A stretch of DNA of 64,000 nt. Source: Betaproteobacteria bacterium. GTDB taxonomy: Bacteria; Pseudomonadota; Gammaproteobacteria; Burkholderiales; SG8-39. Under the pieces are notes generated by a model. That model had not been told where the DNA came from. It saw nothing but the letters and a program-made list of their open reading frames with translations, and ran no database searches. This document shows, one piece after another, positions 42,285-50,365 of this stretch (positions are counted from its first letter, which is position 1; each line of letters starts with the position of its first letter). Made by a program: the position numbers and the translations under genes. The stretch covers positions 96,984 to 160,983 of the forward strand of contig SCTY01000030.1 of NCBI GenBank assembly GCA_004297625.1, written 5' to 3'.

Positions 42285-42815
42285 ATGTCTAAACCCGCAA
42301 AGAAAGCCTCGGGCGAAGAGGCGTACGCGGACTTCATGTCGCGCGCGTACACCATGGAGCTCGAGGCGATCGAGCGCTACGCGCAGTTCGCCGACGCCCT
42401 CGATACGCACAACAATCCCGAGGTGGCCGGGCTGTTCCGCAAGCTCTCGGCGATCGAATCGCTGCACGCGAAGCGCATCCTCGCGGAGATGCGCTGGCCG
42501 AGCCTGCCGGCGCTGCCGGCGGCGTACGCCTGGGAGAGCGTCGAGGGGCCGGAGACCGCGCCGTTCGACGCCGTGCATTATTTGATGCAGCCCTACCATG
42601 CGCTCGAGATCGCGTTGCGCTGCGAGCAGCAAGCGCGTAAGTACTATGAGGACATCGCGGCGGGCAGCGCGCCGAAGCGCGTGAAGGCCGCGGCGAAGGA
42701 GATGGCCGCCGAAGAGGCGAGCCACGTGGCGCTCATCCAGGACTGGATGAAGAAGGTGCCGCAGCCCGCGCCCGGCTGGGACGAGGATCCGGACCCGCCG
42801 CGGATGAACGAATGA
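42285..42815 (+). CDS. Ferritin-like/rubrerythrin-type diiron protein
   Basis: This 176-residue four-helix protein has two E-x-x-H pairs (AIESLHAKR and EEASHVALI) plus a MELEAIERYAQFADAL first helix and an ALEIALRCEQQARKYYEDIA third helix, the layout of a diiron site. It lacks the rubredoxin domain of true rubrerythrins. AGGAGAATTG precedes the ATG. Position between korAB and the dehydrogenase suggests that it protects the oxygen-sensitive ferredoxin-dependent enzymes, for example by peroxide reduction; this is inference. Confidence 0.75.
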   Translation: MSKPAKKASGEEAYADFMSRAYTMELEAIERYAQFADALDTHNNPEVAGLFRKLSAIESLHAKRILAEMRWPSLPALPAAYAWESVEGPETAPFDAVHYLMQPYHALEIALRCEQQARKYYEDIAAGSAPKRVKAAAKEMAAEEASHVALIQDWMKKVPQPAPGWDEDPDPPRMNE

Positions 42816-42836
42816 CCAGGCAAGGGAGAAACTGAA

Positions 42837-43538
42837 ATGCGAGGCTTGAAGGGCAAAACGGCGATCGTGACCGGCGGTGCCGCCGGTATCGGCGCCGCGG
42901 TGGTGCGGCGCTTCCGCGAGGAAGGCACGAACGTGGTGGTGTTCGATCTGCAGGGCGAGCCGCCCGTCGATATCACCGACTACAACGCGGTGAAAAAGGC
43001 GCTCGAGCGCGTCGGGCCGATCGACATCCTGGTGAACAACGCCGGCTGGGACATGTTCAAGCCGTTCCTCAAGACCGATCCCGAGTTCTGGCAGAAGATC
43101 ATCTCGATCAACCTCATCGGCGCGATGAACCTGCTGCACTGTGTTCTGCCCGGCATGGTGGAGCGCGGGCGCGGCAAGGTGGTGAACGTCGCTTCCGATG
43201 CCGGCCGAGTCGGCTCTTCGGGCGAGGCGCCGTACTCGGCGTGCAAGGGCGGCATCATCGCTCTCACCAAGACCCTCGCGCGCGAGCTGGCGTCGAAAGG
43301 CGTGCGGCTCAACGTCGTATGCCCGGGGCTCACCGAGACCAACCTGTTCGCGAATTTCCTCAAGGGCGCGGGCAATCCCGAGAAGCTCACCGAGGCCTAT
43401 CGCCGTGCGATTCCGCTCGGGCGCATCGGCAAGCCCGAAGATCTGCCCGGAGCGATTCTGTTTTTCGCGAGCGACGACGCCGATTACATCACCGGGCAGG
43501 TGCTGAGCGTCTCCGGTGGGCTCACGATGCACGGCTGA
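42837..43538 (+). CDS. Short-chain dehydrogenase, BadH-like
   Basis: This 233-residue SDR has TGGAAGIG for NAD binding, the NNAGWDMFKPF segment, catalytic Tyr and Lys in PYSACKGG after SDAGRVGSSGE, and the ending GQVLSVSGGLTMHG. These features match BadH, the 2-hydroxycyclohexanecarboxyl-CoA dehydrogenase of Rhodopseudomonas, but the region between strands 2 and 4 is about 20 residues shorter. In this cluster it may oxidise 6-hydroxycyclohex-1-ene-1-carbonyl-CoA, since no zinc-type Had gene is present in the window, or a saturated intermediate. Confidence 0.75.
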   Translation: MRGLKGKTAIVTGGAAGIGAAVVRRFREEGTNVVVFDLQGEPPVDITDYNAVKKALERVGPIDILVNNAGWDMFKPFLKTDPEFWQKIISINLIGAMNLLHCVLPGMVERGRGKVVNVASDAGRVGSSGEAPYSACKGGIIALTKTLARELASKGVRLNVVCPGLTETNLFANFLKGAGNPEKLTEAYRRAIPLGRIGKPEDLPGAILFFASDDADYITGQVLSVSGGLTMHG

Positions 43539-43541
43539 GCG

Positions 43542-43721
43542 ATGAATGCCGCGTTTCTTCTGCTCTTTTCGGTGATCGTGGCGCTCGCCGAGCGCCGCTG
43601 CCTCGCGTGCGGGGCTAAGGCGATGTGCAGCGAGCTCATTTCCGCCGGGCGCAGCGAGGGTTACGCGCTGTTCTGTCCCAACGCGCACTACATCGAGCAG
43701 ATTCGCAGCCGACTGCTCTGA
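43542..43721 (+). CDS. Small DUF6455-like cysteine-containing protein
   Basis: A 59-residue protein with a short hydrophobic N-terminus (AAFLLLFSVIVALAE) and a C-R-R-C-L-A-C-x5-C type pattern (RRCLACGAKAMC) followed by GYALFCPNAHYI. The same layout (RRCAGCACKAAC, GFEAFCPSADFI) occurs in the protein at 45566-45883. This is the DUF6455 pattern seen in denitrifiers. Starts three bases after the SDR stop. Function unknown. Confidence 0.65.
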   Translation: MNAAFLLLFSVIVALAERRCLACGAKAMCSELISAGRSEGYALFCPNAHYIEQIRSRLL

Positions 43722-43749
43722 TTTGCTGCGCTGCAAATATCCTGCGCAG

Positions 43750-43763
43750 TTGATCTGGGGCAA
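43750..43763. promoter_or_regulatory. Crp/Fnr-like site (TTGATCTGGGGCAA)
   Basis: Perfect TTGAT half with a degenerate GCAA half, 60 bases upstream of the small gene at 43823. Confidence 0.4.
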
Positions 43764-43822
43764 TACAGCGGCGCCGCGGATTTCGAGAATAGAGGGTTAC
43801 CCTTGCCGGAAAGGAGGCCGCA

Positions 43823-43996
43823 ATGGAACCCATGCCGGTGCTCGCTAGCAGCGATGAAATCGCCGCCGCCTATCTCGAGTGGCTCGATGCCGCCGCGAGC
43901 GGCACCTCACGCGAAGCCGTCCTTCTCGCCGCGCTGCGCGCGCAAAGCGATTGCGTGCATGCCCTGGAGGCCGTGATCGAAATGCAGACCCATTAG
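43823..43996 (+). CDS. 57-residue helical protein preceding the radical SAM gene
   Basis: Starts after AAAGGAGG and encodes a short acidic, alanine-rich protein (SSDEIAAAYLEWLDAAASG, then LLAALRAQSDCVHALEAVIEM). Its TAG stop is directly followed by the ATG of the radical SAM gene with no gap, so translation is coupled. I do not recognise the family. It could be a partner or regulator of the enzyme. A peptide substrate is less likely because there is no leader/core layout. Confidence 0.55.
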   Translation: MEPMPVLASSDEIAAAYLEWLDAAASGTSREAVLLAALRAQSDCVHALEAVIEMQTH

Positions 43997-45490
43997 ATGC
44001 GGCTGCTGCTCGTCAACCCGGCGCTGCCCGAGAGCTTCTGGAGCTTCCGCTGGGCGCTGGAACGCGTGCTCGGCGGCAAGCGCTCCCTCAACCCGCCGCT
44101 CGGGCTTGCCACCGTCGCCGCGCTGTGCCCGCCGCACTGGCAGGTGACGATCGTCGACGAGAACGTGGAGCCGCTGCCGGAGCGCCCCGAAGCCGATCTC
44201 ATCGGCATCGGCGGCATGGGGGTGCAGGCGCCTCGCCAGAAGCAGCTGCTCGCGCAGTACCGCGCTGCGGGCTACCGCGTGGTCGCGGGCGGCAGCTATG
44301 CGTCGCTCTGCCCCGAGGAATACCAGGGCCTCGCCGACACGGTGATCGCCGGAGAAGCCGAGTACACCTGGCCGCGCTTCTGCGCCGACCTGGAGCGCGG
44401 CGCGACGCAGGCGCTTTACCGCGAGCCCGACCATGTGCGGCTCGAGGACTCCCCGGTACCGCGCTTCGATCTGCTCAAGCTCGAGCGCTACGCGACCGCC
44501 ACGGTGCAGCTCTCGCGCGGCTGCCCGTTCAACTGCGAGTTCTGCGACATCATCGTCATGTTCGGCCGCCGGCCGCGCTACAAGCCGCTCGCCTCCATCG
44601 AGCGCGAGCTCGACGCGCTGCGGCTGCTGGGCGCGCGCAAGGTGTTTTTCGTCGACGACAACTTCATCGGCAACAAGGCGAAAGCGAAGGAAACGCTGCG
44701 CTTCCTTGCCGGCTATCAGGCGCGACACGGACGCCGCCTGCGCTTCGGCACCGAGGCGTCGCTCAATCTCGCTGACGACGACGAGCTGCTGGAACTCTTC
44801 GGCGCCGCGGGCTTCGAGTGGGCGTTCCTCGGCCTCGAGACCCCTGACCCGCAGGCGCTGCGGGCAGCCTGCAAGGTGCAGAACTGCGCCGGCGACATGC
44901 TGGAGGCGGTGCGGCGCATCTATGCGCGCGGCATCGACGTGCTCGCCGGCTTCATCGTCGGCTTCGACCAGGACACGCTGGCGACCTTCGAAAAGCAGCG
45001 GCGCTTCATCCTCGACTCCGGCATCGTGGTCGCGATGATCGGACTGCTCACCGCCCTGCCGCGCACGCCGCTCTACGAGCGGCTGCGGCGCGAGGGGCGC
45101 CTGGACGAGCGCGTCGCGCACGGCGACAACACCGGCGGGCGCACCAACATCGTGCCCAAGGGCATGAGCCTCGAGCAGATGGTCGCCGGCTACAAGAAGC
45201 TCTACCGCGAGCTCCTCGCCGACCGCGCGATCGCCGAGCGCATCCGCAACAAGCTGCGGCATTTCGGCGCCTCGCCGCGGCTGCACCGCGAGCGCCTGAC
45301 CGAGGCGCTCGGCATTCTCTCGCGGCTCCTCGCGCGCGGCATCGCCTCCGGAGGGGTCCCGCGCGCGTGGTATTTTCTGCGCAGCCTTCCCCTGACCAAG
45401 CCGGGCCTGATCCATGTCGCGGTCAACGACTGGATCGCGGCGCTCGCCATGCGCGACTACGTGGAGCGGCACCTGCTCGAACGCGCTTGA
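43997..45490 (+). CDS. B12-binding-domain radical SAM protein
   Basis: This 497-residue protein has an N-terminal cobalamin-binding-type Rossmann region (MRLLLVNPALPESFW...LIGIGGMG...VVAGGSYASLCPEEY), the radical SAM CPFNCEFC motif (from about residue 174), a VFFVDDNFIGN strand, and a C-terminal DUF4070-like region. It resembles the Mg-protoporphyrin cyclase/hopanoid methylase superfamily. Substrate unknown. The stop codon overlaps a perfect Fnr box that serves the next gene. Confidence 0.85.
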   Translation: MRLLLVNPALPESFWSFRWALERVLGGKRSLNPPLGLATVAALCPPHWQVTIVDENVEPLPERPEADLIGIGGMGVQAPRQKQLLAQYRAAGYRVVAGGSYASLCPEEYQGLADTVIAGEAEYTWPRFCADLERGATQALYREPDHVRLEDSPVPRFDLLKLERYATATVQLSRGCPFNCEFCDIIVMFGRRPRYKPLASIERELDALRLLGARKVFFVDDNFIGNKAKAKETLRFLAGYQARHGRRLRFGTEASLNLADDDELLELFGAAGFEWAFLGLETPDPQALRAACKVQNCAGDMLEAVRRIYARGIDVLAGFIVGFDQDTLATFEKQRRFILDSGIVVAMIGLLTALPRTPLYERLRREGRLDERVAHGDNTGGRTNIVPKGMSLEQMVAGYKKLYRELLADRAIAERIRNKLRHFGASPRLHRERLTEALGILSRLLARGIASGGVPRAWYFLRSLPLTKPGLIHVAVNDWIAALAMRDYVERHLLERA

Positions 45491-45500
45491 TGTGTATCAA
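45487..45500. promoter_or_regulatory. Fnr-type site, perfect consensus (TTGATGTGTATCAA)
   Basis: TTGAT-N4-ATCAA, centred about 72 bp upstream of the DUF6455-like gene at 45566. Confidence 0.8.
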
Positions 45501-45565
45501 AGGCTTTGCGCGGCGCCGGCCTATCGTCGTCCCGTGCATTTAAGTTCCTCTTCCAGGAGTCAAGC

Positions 45566-45883
45566 ATGAGCGCGCTGCAAACCTTCACGGTGCTGGGCCT
45601 TGGCTTGCTCGTTTTCGCCATCTTCCTGTACGCGTTGCTCACCACCGCCTGGCGCATGCTGCACGCCGACGGCGGTCTGCGCCTGGAGCAAATGCTCGGC
45701 CGGCGCGGCGGCGATCTCGCCCTCGCGGGCGGACATGCGCCCTACGACGCGGCCGTCGCGGCGCGGCGCTGCGCCGGCTGCGCCTGCAAGGCCGCCTGCG
45801 ACGCCTGGCTCGCGTCGGGCAGGCGCGACGGTTTCGAGGCCTTCTGCCCCAGCGCCGATTTCATCGGCCGCTGCGCCCCCTGA
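45566..45883 (+). CDS. DUF6455-like membrane-anchored cysteine protein
   Basis: This 105-residue protein has one N-terminal membrane helix (FTVLGLGLLVFAIFLYALLTTAW) and a C-terminal RRCAGCACKAACDAWLASG...FEAFCPSADFIGRC domain like that of the 59-residue protein at 43542-43721. Seven cysteines could hold a metal or cluster. CAGGAG precedes the ATG. It is under a perfect Fnr box and followed by another box that serves nrdD. Function unknown. Confidence 0.7.
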   Translation: MSALQTFTVLGLGLLVFAIFLYALLTTAWRMLHADGGLRLEQMLGRRGGDLALAGGHAPYDAAVAARRCAGCACKAACDAWLASGRRDGFEAFCPSADFIGRCAP

Positions 45884-45887
45884 AACG

Positions 45888-45901
45888 TTGACGCAGGTCA
45901 A
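45888..45901. promoter_or_regulatory. Crp/Fnr-family site (TTGACGCAGGTCAA)
   Basis: TTGAC-N4-GTCAA, 75-88 bases upstream of nrdD. The same half-sites recur in reverse in the following CTTGACC. Confidence 0.7.
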
Positions 45902-45975
45902 GCCCGGGGCTTGACCGGGTGGCCCTGCCGCGGCTAAGTAGTGCCCTCCAATAACAAGATATAGGGGTCGTCGCC

Positions 45976-48105
45976 ATGGAAGCTACTAAATCCAGCGTTT
46001 CTGCGTCTTCATCGGGGAGCGCCCTGCCCACGCAGGTAGTGAAGCGCGACGGCACGCGGCACGCCTTCGACGGCGCCAAGATCCGCTCCGCCCTGGCACG
46101 CGCGGGCGCGGCGACGGGCGAATACGGCATGGACGCCGCCGCGCGCCTTTCCGCGTCCGTGGTGGCGCAGGTCGCCGCGCGCCACCCGGCGCCGTCGATC
46201 GAAGACATCCAGGACGTCGTGGAGCAGACGCTGATCGACGCCGGCTACGTCGACACGGCGCGCGCGTACATCGTCTACCGCGAGCAGCACAAGCGCCTGC
46301 GCGAGGACCGGCGCACCGTCGTCGACGTCGACGCGTCGATGAACGAATATCTCGAGCGCCAGGACTGGCGCGTGAACGCCAACGCCAACCAGGGCTATTC
46401 GCTCGGCGGGCTGATCCTCAACGTCGCCGGCAAGGTGACGGCCAACTACTGGCTGTCGCACGTCTATCCGCCGGAGGTCGGGCGCGCGCACCGCGAGGGC
46501 GACCTCCACGTCCACGACCTCGACATGCTGGCGGGCTACTGCGCCGGCTGGTCGCTGCGCACGCTCCTCGCCGAGGGGCTGAACGGCGTGCCGGGCAAGG
46601 TCGAAGCCGCGCCCGCGCGGCACCTTTCGAGCGCGGTAGGCCAGATCGTCAACTTCCTCGGCACGCTGCAGAACGAATGGGCGGGCGCCCAGGCGTTCAG
46701 TTCCTTCGACACTTACCTCGCCGCGTTCGTGCGCAAGGATCGGCTCTCGTACGACGAGGTGCGGCAGTGCATCCAGGAGCTCGTCTACAACCTGAACGTG
46801 CCTTCGCGCTGGGGCACGCAGACGCCGTTCACCAACCTCACCTTCGACTGGACCTGCCCCGACGATCTCAAGCCGCAGGTGCCGGTGATCGGCGGCGAGG
46901 AGATGGCGTTCACGTACGGCGAGCTGCAGGCCGAGATGGAGATGATCAACCGCGCGTACATCGAGGTGATGACCGCGGGCGACGCGAAGGGGCGCGCGTT
47001 CACCTTCCCGATCCCGACCTACAACATCACCCGGGAGTTCGACTGGGACAGCGCGCTGGCGCAGCAGCTCTTCGAAATGACCGCGAAGTACGGGTTGCCG
47101 TACTTCCAGAACTTCATCAACTCGGACCTCGAGCCGAACATGGTGCGCTCGATGTGCTGCCGGCTGCAGCTCGACCTGCGCGAGCTCTTGAAGCGCGGCA
47201 ACGGCCTGTTCGGCTCGGCGGAGCAGACCGGATCGGTCGGCGTGGTGACGCTGAACTGCGCGCGCCTCGGCCACCTCTACCAGGGCGACGAGGCGGCGCT
47301 GTTGCGGCGCGTCGACGAGCTGCTCGAGATCGGCCGCACCAGCCTCGAGATCAAGCGCAAGGTGATCCAGCGCCACATGGACCAGGGCCTGTTCCCCTAC
47401 ACCAAGCGCTATCTCGGCACGCTGCGCAACCACTTCTCGACGCTGGGCGTGAACGGCCTGAACGAGATGATTCGCAACTTCACGCGCGACGCGCACGACC
47501 TCACGAGCCCGTGGGGCCACCGCTTCGCCTGCCGGCTGCTCGATCACGTGCGCGCGCGCATGGTGGAGTTCCAGGAGCAGAGCGGGCATCTGTACAACCT
47601 CGAGGCGACGCCGGCCGAAGGCACGACCTACCGCTTCGCGCGCGAGGACCGCAAGCGCTTCCCCGGCATCCTCCAGGCGGGCACCGAGGAGATGCCCTAC
47701 TACACCAACTCCTCGCAGCTGCCGGTCGGCTTCACCGACGATCCGTTCGAGGCGCTGGAGCGCCAGGAAGAGCTGCAGACCAAGTACACCGGAGGCACGG
47801 TGCTGCACCTCTACATGACCGAGCGCATAAGCTCCGCGCATGCGTGCAGGACGCTGGTGCGGCGCGCGCTCGAGCGCTTTCGCCTGCCCTACATCACCGT
47901 GACGCCGACCTTCTCCATCTGCCCGAGCCACGGCTACCTCGCCGGCGAGCACCCCAGCTGCCCGCAGTGCGAGGCGAGCTGCGAAGTCTGGACGCGCGTG
48001 ATGGGCTACCACCGGCCGGTGTCGTCGTTCAACGCCGGCAAGAAGGGCGAGTTCTACGAGCGCACGTTCTTCGAGGAGCGCCGATGCTCCGAATTGGCGG
48101 CGTAA
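45976..48105 (+). CDS. nrdD: Anaerobic ribonucleoside-triphosphate reductase
   Basis: This 709-residue class III ribonucleotide reductase has an N-terminal ATP-cone (about residues 18-105), the 10-stranded barrel, a zinc site (CPSHGYL...CPQCEASCEVW) and the glycyl radical loop FNAGKKGEF with the radical glycine at G688. It makes deoxynucleotides without oxygen. The NAGKKGEF form marks the NrdD subgroup found in many betaproteobacteria and Thermotoga. It overlaps the activase gene by 22 bases. Confidence 0.93.
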   Translation: MEATKSSVSASSSGSALPTQVVKRDGTRHAFDGAKIRSALARAGAATGEYGMDAAARLSASVVAQVAARHPAPSIEDIQDVVEQTLIDAGYVDTARAYIVYREQHKRLREDRRTVVDVDASMNEYLERQDWRVNANANQGYSLGGLILNVAGKVTANYWLSHVYPPEVGRAHREGDLHVHDLDMLAGYCAGWSLRTLLAEGLNGVPGKVEAAPARHLSSAVGQIVNFLGTLQNEWAGAQAFSSFDTYLAAFVRKDRLSYDEVRQCIQELVYNLNVPSRWGTQTPFTNLTFDWTCPDDLKPQVPVIGGEEMAFTYGELQAEMEMINRAYIEVMTAGDAKGRAFTFPIPTYNITREFDWDSALAQQLFEMTAKYGLPYFQNFINSDLEPNMVRSMCCRLQLDLRELLKRGNGLFGSAEQTGSVGVVTLNCARLGHLYQGDEAALLRRVDELLEIGRTSLEIKRKVIQRHMDQGLFPYTKRYLGTLRNHFSTLGVNGLNEMIRNFTRDAHDLTSPWGHRFACRLLDHVRARMVEFQEQSGHLYNLEATPAEGTTYRFAREDRKRFPGILQAGTEEMPYYTNSSQLPVGFTDDPFEALERQEELQTKYTGGTVLHLYMTERISSAHACRTLVRRALERFRLPYITVTPTFSICPSHGYLAGEHPSCPQCEASCEVWTRVMGYHRPVSSFNAGKKGEFYERTFFEERRCSELAA

Positions 48106-48647
48106 CCAGGCTCTCGGCGAACGACTATCCCGGCAAGCTCGCCGCGGTGCTCTTCTGCCAGGGCTGCGCCTGGCGCTGCGCCTATTGCCACAACACGCAT
48201 CTGCTCGAAAAAAGGTCGGCCCATGAGCTTCCGTGGGCCGACGTCCTCGCCTTCCTGAAGAAAAGACGCGGGCTGCTCGACGCGGTGGTGTTCAGCGGCG
48301 GCGAGCCGACGCTGCAGCCCTCGCTCGCGCAGGCGATGCAGGAAGTGAAGGCGCTCGGCTATCTCATCGGCCTGCATACCGCGGGCATCGTGCCCGAGCG
48401 GCTGCAGGAGGTGCTGCCGCTCGTCGACTGGGTGAGCATGGACCTGAAGGCGCCTTGGGAAATGCATTCTTCCATTACCGGCGTTGCCGGCAGCGCGAAA
48501 CGCGCCAAACGAAGCATGGAGCTATTGCTCGCGAGCGGCGTGCCCTGCGAGTTCCACACGATCGTTGCCGTACCAGGCGAGACGCGCGCGCAGACGCACC
48601 ACCTCTCCGACGATGAGGAGCGCCGGCGGCTTCACCTTTTCTCTTAG
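48084..48647 (+). CDS. nrdG: Anaerobic ribonucleotide reductase activating protein, C-terminally altered
   Basis: This 187-residue radical SAM protein has CAWRCAYC (first cysteines near residues 31-38) preceded by FCQGC, the SGGEPTLQ motif and DWVSMDLKAPWE. It installs the glycyl radical in NrdD. Up to about residue 161 (CEFHTIV) it follows the family. From there to its stop the sequence is the antisense of the convergent cysG gene, and the final family segment of roughly 30-60 residues is missing. Whether the shortened enzyme works is uncertain. Confidence 0.82.
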   Translation: MLRIGGVTRLSANDYPGKLAAVLFCQGCAWRCAYCHNTHLLEKRSAHELPWADVLAFLKKRRGLLDAVVFSGGEPTLQPSLAQAMQEVKALGYLIGLHTAGIVPERLQEVLPLVDWVSMDLKAPWEMHSSITGVAGSAKRAKRSMELLLASGVPCEFHTIVAVPGETRAQTHHLSDDEERRRLHLFS

Positions 48648-49964
48648 CGCAAGCTCGGGAAGCGACGAGAGGGTTCCTTCCGCCACGCGCTGCGCCGGCT
48701 GGGTGGCGCGCTCGACGAGAGCCGCCGGCGTATCCGGCGCAAGGCCGTGCGCGATGAGCCCCTTGCAGATCGCCGGCAGGCCGTGGACGCCCATGTAGAT
48801 CACGACCGTCTGGCGCGGCCGCGCCAGCGCCTGCCAGTCGAGCTGCGCCGAGCCGTCCTTGAGATGGCCGGTGGCGAAGACGCAGCTCTGCGCGTAGTCG
48901 CGGTGCGTGAGCGGGATCCCGGCGTAGCTCGCGGCGCCTGCGGCCGCGGTGATTCCGGGGACGACCTGGAAGGCGATGCCTTCGCCGGCAAGCGCCTCGA
49001 TCTCTTCGCCGCCGCGGCCGAAGATGAACGGGTCGCCGCCCTTCAGGCGCACCACGTGCTTGCCCTCGCGCGCAAGCCGCACCATGAGCGCGTTGATCTC
49101 GTGCTGGCCGAGCGCGTGGTTCTCGTGCCGCTTGCCGACGTAGATGCGCTCGGCTTCGCGGCGCGCGAGCTCGACGATCGCCGGCGCGACCAGGTAGTCG
49201 TAGAGCAGCACGTCGGCGCTTTGCAGCACGCGCAGGGCGCGCAGCGTGAGGAGCTCCGGGTTTCCCGGGCCGCCGCCGACGAGGCTGACGAATCCTTTGT
49301 TCTCTTTTTTATCGAATTTCAGTTCATCTTCCAGAGCCCGCTTGGCACCCGCTTCGTTTCCGCCGAGCATCATTTCGGCGATCGGCCCGTCCATCACGCG
49401 TTCCCAGAAATGCCTGCGCTCGCCGGGCTCCGGATAGCGCTCCTTGGAAGCCGTGCGGAAGCGGGCCGCGAGCGCTGCGAGGCGACCGAACGCGAAGGGA
49501 ATCGCCGCCTCGATGAGCGTGCGCACCTTGCGCGCGAGCACCGGCGAGGCGCCGGCGCTGGAAATCGCGATCTGCAGCGGCGGCCGATCGACCACCGAAG
49601 GCATGATGAAGCTCGACAGCGCGGCGTTGTCCGCGACGTTGACCGGAATGCGCAGCGCGTGGGCGGCGGCGGAAACCGCTTCGTTGACCGCGGGATCGTC
49701 GGTCGCCGCAATGGCGATGCCGGCGCCGACGAGATCGCCGGGCTGGAAGCGCTTTGCCTCGTGGCGCAGCGCGCCGCGCAGCGTCAGCTCGGTGAGGCGC
49801 GCGCAAAGCTCCGGCGCCACGAGGGTGACGCGCGCTCCGGAGCGCAGCAGCGTCTCGGCTTTCTGCGCAGCGACGGGTCCGCCGCCCGCGACCAACGCGG
49901 GCTTGCCCCGAATGTCGAGGAATGCGGCGAAATAGGGGCGGTCGGCCTCTGGGGCGACGGTCAT
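48522..49964 (-). CDS. cysG: Siroheme synthase (uroporphyrinogen-III methyltransferase/precorrin-2 dehydrogenase/ferrochelatase)
   Basis: This 480-residue trifunctional enzyme has the N-terminal dehydrogenase/ferrochelatase half (ALVAGGGPVAAQKAETLL) and the C-terminal methyltransferase half from about residue 228 (SLVGGGPGNPELLTLRAL, RLKGGDPFIFGRGGEE, VVPGITAAAGAASYAGIPLTHRD). Family members end near the residues LAWYG seen here; the last fourteen residues are antisense of nrdG and probably foreign. Siroheme is the precursor of heme d1, so this gene serves the divergent nir operon. A TAGAGT -10 element and Fnr-like box point to a leaderless transcript. Confidence 0.92.
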   Translation of the reverse strand: MTVAPEADRPYFAAFLDIRGKPALVAGGGPVAAQKAETLLRSGARVTLVAPELCARLTELTLRGALRHEAKRFQPGDLVGAGIAIAATDDPAVNEAVSAAAHALRIPVNVADNAALSSFIMPSVVDRPPLQIAISSAGASPVLARKVRTLIEAAIPFAFGRLAALAARFRTASKERYPEPGERRHFWERVMDGPIAEMMLGGNEAGAKRALEDELKFDKKENKGFVSLVGGGPGNPELLTLRALRVLQSADVLLYDYLVAPAIVELARREAERIYVGKRHENHALGQHEINALMVRLAREGKHVVRLKGGDPFIFGRGGEEIEALAGEGIAFQVVPGITAAAGAASYAGIPLTHRDYAQSCVFATGHLKDGSAQLDWQALARPRQTVVIYMGVHGLPAICKGLIAHGLAPDTPAALVERATQPAQRVAEGTLSSLPELALREKVKPPALLIVGEVVRLRARLAWYGNDRVELAGHAAREQ

Positions 49965-49999
49965 GGGCGCGACTCTAGGCGCGCCAACCGCCCTTCGAT

Positions 50000-50013
50000 T
50001 TGATCTATGTTAA
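50000..50013. promoter_or_regulatory. Crp/Fnr-family site (TTGATCTATGTTAA)
   Basis: Perfect TTGAT half with GTTAA partner in the 83-base gap between cysG and nirC. The centre (50006.5) is 41.5-42.5 bp from both start codons. Confidence 0.65.
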
Positions 50014-50047
50014 TTGTGCGCCTGCGGCATCAGGCACGCTGTGCCCT

Positions 50048-50365
50048 ATGCTGAAAGCGTCTCTCATCGCCGCTCTCGCGGCGACTTGCACCGCTGCCGC
50101 AGCACAAGCCCCGACGCCCGAGCGCGGCGCGGCACTCAGAGAATTCGTGCGGCAGGACTGCGGCTTCTGCCACGGGCTGCAGCTCACCGGCGGCCTCGGC
50201 CCCTCGCTGCAGCCCGAGGCTCTGAAGGATAGGCCGGTCGAGTACCTGAGCTACGTGATCGTGAACGGAATGCGCGGCCGGGCGATGCCCGGGTGGAAGC
50301 CGTATATATCGGAGCCCGAAGCGCGCTGGATCGCCGAGCAGCTGAAAAAAGGACTGGTGAAGTGA
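50048..50365 (+). CDS. nirC: c-type cytochrome, NirC-like
   Basis: This protein of about 105 residues has a Sec signal peptide (MLKASLIAALAATCTAAAAQ) and one heme c site C38-GF-C41-H42, with a methionine ligand likely in RGRAMPGW. NirC is an electron carrier used in heme d1 maturation. I chose the ATG at 50048 because it begins the signal peptide; no Shine-Dalgarno is seen, and the Fnr-type box is centred exactly 41.5 bp upstream. Its stop overlaps the nirF start (GTGA). Confidence 0.8.
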   Translation: MLKASLIAALAATCTAAAAQAPTPERGAALREFVRQDCGFCHGLQLTGGLGPSLQPEALKDRPVEYLSYVIVNGMRGRAMPGWKPYISEPEARWIAEQLKKGLVK

